Under the pieces are notes generated by a model that did not search any database, was not told where the DNA came from, and saw only the letters and a list, made by a program, of their open reading frames with translations. DNA of 13,944 nt from Clostridia bacterium (lineage in GTDB: Bacteria; Bacillota_A; Clostridia; UMGS1810), in the NCBI GenBank assembly GCA_017437345.1, contig JAFSBJ010000085.1, positions 1-13,944 of the forward strand. Reading direction: 5' to 3'. Below are positions 13,136-13,944 of the stretch, piece by piece. The position numbers were made by a program, and so were the translations under genes. The first letter of the stretch is position 1. Each line of letters opens with the position of its first letter.

Positions 13136-13944
13136 TTAAAAATCTGAAGGTTTTTCCAAGGTTATATTCCCAAGGCGGGCACCCCTGAATTCATCAAGGA
13201 GTATGCCTGCGGCTCTTTCGGTGTCTATTTCGCCACCGGATACAACAAATCCGCGTTTTTTTCCAAGATATTCTAAAAGCTCATAGCCCTTCATAGCGGA
13301 AAAATCAGTCATTTTATATCTTTCTTCAAGAGATTTCGGATAGTTATCTCTTAAATATTCCAGAAGATTGCAGGCTAATTCTTCGGTGTCGATTATTTCA
13401 TCTTTTATGGCGCCTGTGTAGGCAAGCTTTAATCCCACCTGCTCGTCGTCAAATTTTGGCCAGAGAATTCCCGGAGTGTCTAAAAGCTCAAAATTGTTTT
13501 TTAGTCTTATCCATTGTTTGCCCTTTGTTACTCCGGGGCGGTCGCCCGTTATTGCACTTTTCCTGCCGGATAGCTTATTTATAAAGGACGACTTTCCCAC
13601 ATTAGGCACTCCGCATATCATGATTTTTATGGCGCGGTTAACTATGCCTTTATCCTTTTCCCTTTGAATTTTTTCTGCAAGAAGCTCTTTGCATTTATCA
13701 AATATAAAATTAAAGTTTTTCCCCGTTGTGGAGCTTACAGCATAAGCTGAAATACCTTTTTCGGCAAAGTATTTTTCCCATTCTTTATTTAGACTGCTAT
13801 CAGCAATATCTGCTTTATTTAAAAGCATCAGTCTTGGCTTGGAGCCAACAAGATCGTCTATTTCTGGATTACGGCTGGAAACAGGCAGACGGGCATCTAC
13901 AATTTCTATTATAAGGTCGATTATTTTAATATTTTCCTGCATCA
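13136..13944 (-). CDS. rbgA: Ribosome biogenesis GTPase RbgA/YlqF, N-terminus outside window
   Basis: A circularly permuted GTPase that acts in late assembly of the 50S ribosomal subunit. The G motifs occur in the permuted order: NKAD (G4, about visible residue 42), then GVPNVGKSS (G1, 111-119), GVTKG (G2, 137-141) and DTPG (G3, 155-158). A C-terminal helical domain follows and ends at KPSDF. RbgA normally begins with about 16 more residues (a WFPGHMAKA-type start), so the first Met visible at 13942 is internal and the gene continues past the window edge. It is the first visible gene of the rbgA-rnhB-yraN operon. Confidence 0.95.
   Translation of the reverse strand, partial: MQENIKIIDLIIEIVDARLPVSSRNPEIDDLVGSKPRLMLLNKADIADSSLNKEWEKYFAEKGISAYAVSSTTGKNFNFIFDKCKELLAEKIQREKDKGIVNRAIKIMICGVPNVGKSSFINKLSGRKSAITGDRPGVTKGKQWIRLKNNFELLDTPGILWPKFDDEQVGLKLAYTGAIKDEIIDTEELACNLLEYLRDNYPKSLEERYKMTDFSAMKGYELLEYLGKKRGFVVSGGEIDTERAAGILLDEFRGARLGNITLEKPSDF

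Overview
The window looks like chromosomal DNA of a low-GC, Gram-positive-type anaerobe of the Clostridia, possibly a gut Oscillospiraceae or Lachnospiraceae relative. The reasons are AT-rich intergenic DNA, strong AGGAGG-type ribosome binding sites, sigma-A promoters with 17-bp spacers, SLH-domain surface proteins, a housekeeping rbgA-rnhB-yraN block and an ECF-type vitamin transporter subunit. Every credible gene lies on the minus strand, so transcription runs from high to low coordinates. The genus cannot be named from the sequence alone.

Right end (12142-13944): three tightly packed housekeeping genes, rbgA (5' end outside the window), rnhB and yraN. Just downstream (11949-12130) is an apparently unannotated unit. 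Four TT(C/A)A(C/T)A repeats at exact 11-bp spacing, a PhoP-box-like array, precede a -10 hexamer, two short hairpins and a strong terminator. This is a candidate phosphate-controlled small RNA of about 120 nt.

Middle right (8404-11929): a promoter and four overlapping or abutting genes. They encode a 351-aa protein I do not recognise, a PqqD-like 88-aa winged-helix protein (RiPP recognition element type), an S24/S26 signal-peptidase-like protease, and an ABC exporter whose best-placed start is an AUA codon. Next (6568-8355) is a separate promoter with three genes of unknown function, two of them helical proteins with a C-terminal membrane anchor.

Middle left (2056-6464): a near-consensus promoter drives a secreted 290-aa protein and a Cys-free 60-aa peptide that looks like a RiPP precursor, followed by an intrinsic terminator. 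Beyond it come an HPr-kinase-like P-loop protein, an SLH-domain surface protein and a six-helix membrane protein. Together with the PqqD/S26/ABC operon this suggests a split locus for making, exporting and perhaps phosphorylating a peptide at the cell surface. No radical SAM, YcaO, lanthionine or lasso cyclase enzyme is present in the window.

Left end (1-1955): the gene for the nucleoid protein HU with its own promoter and terminator, then a promoter that runs straight into a 186-bp array of small hairpins joined by GTGAAGTT/AACTTCAC linkers. After it come a DUF4430 lipoprotein, an ECF transporter S component (together a candidate corrinoid uptake pair) and a LOG-family phosphoribohydrolase cut by the window edge.
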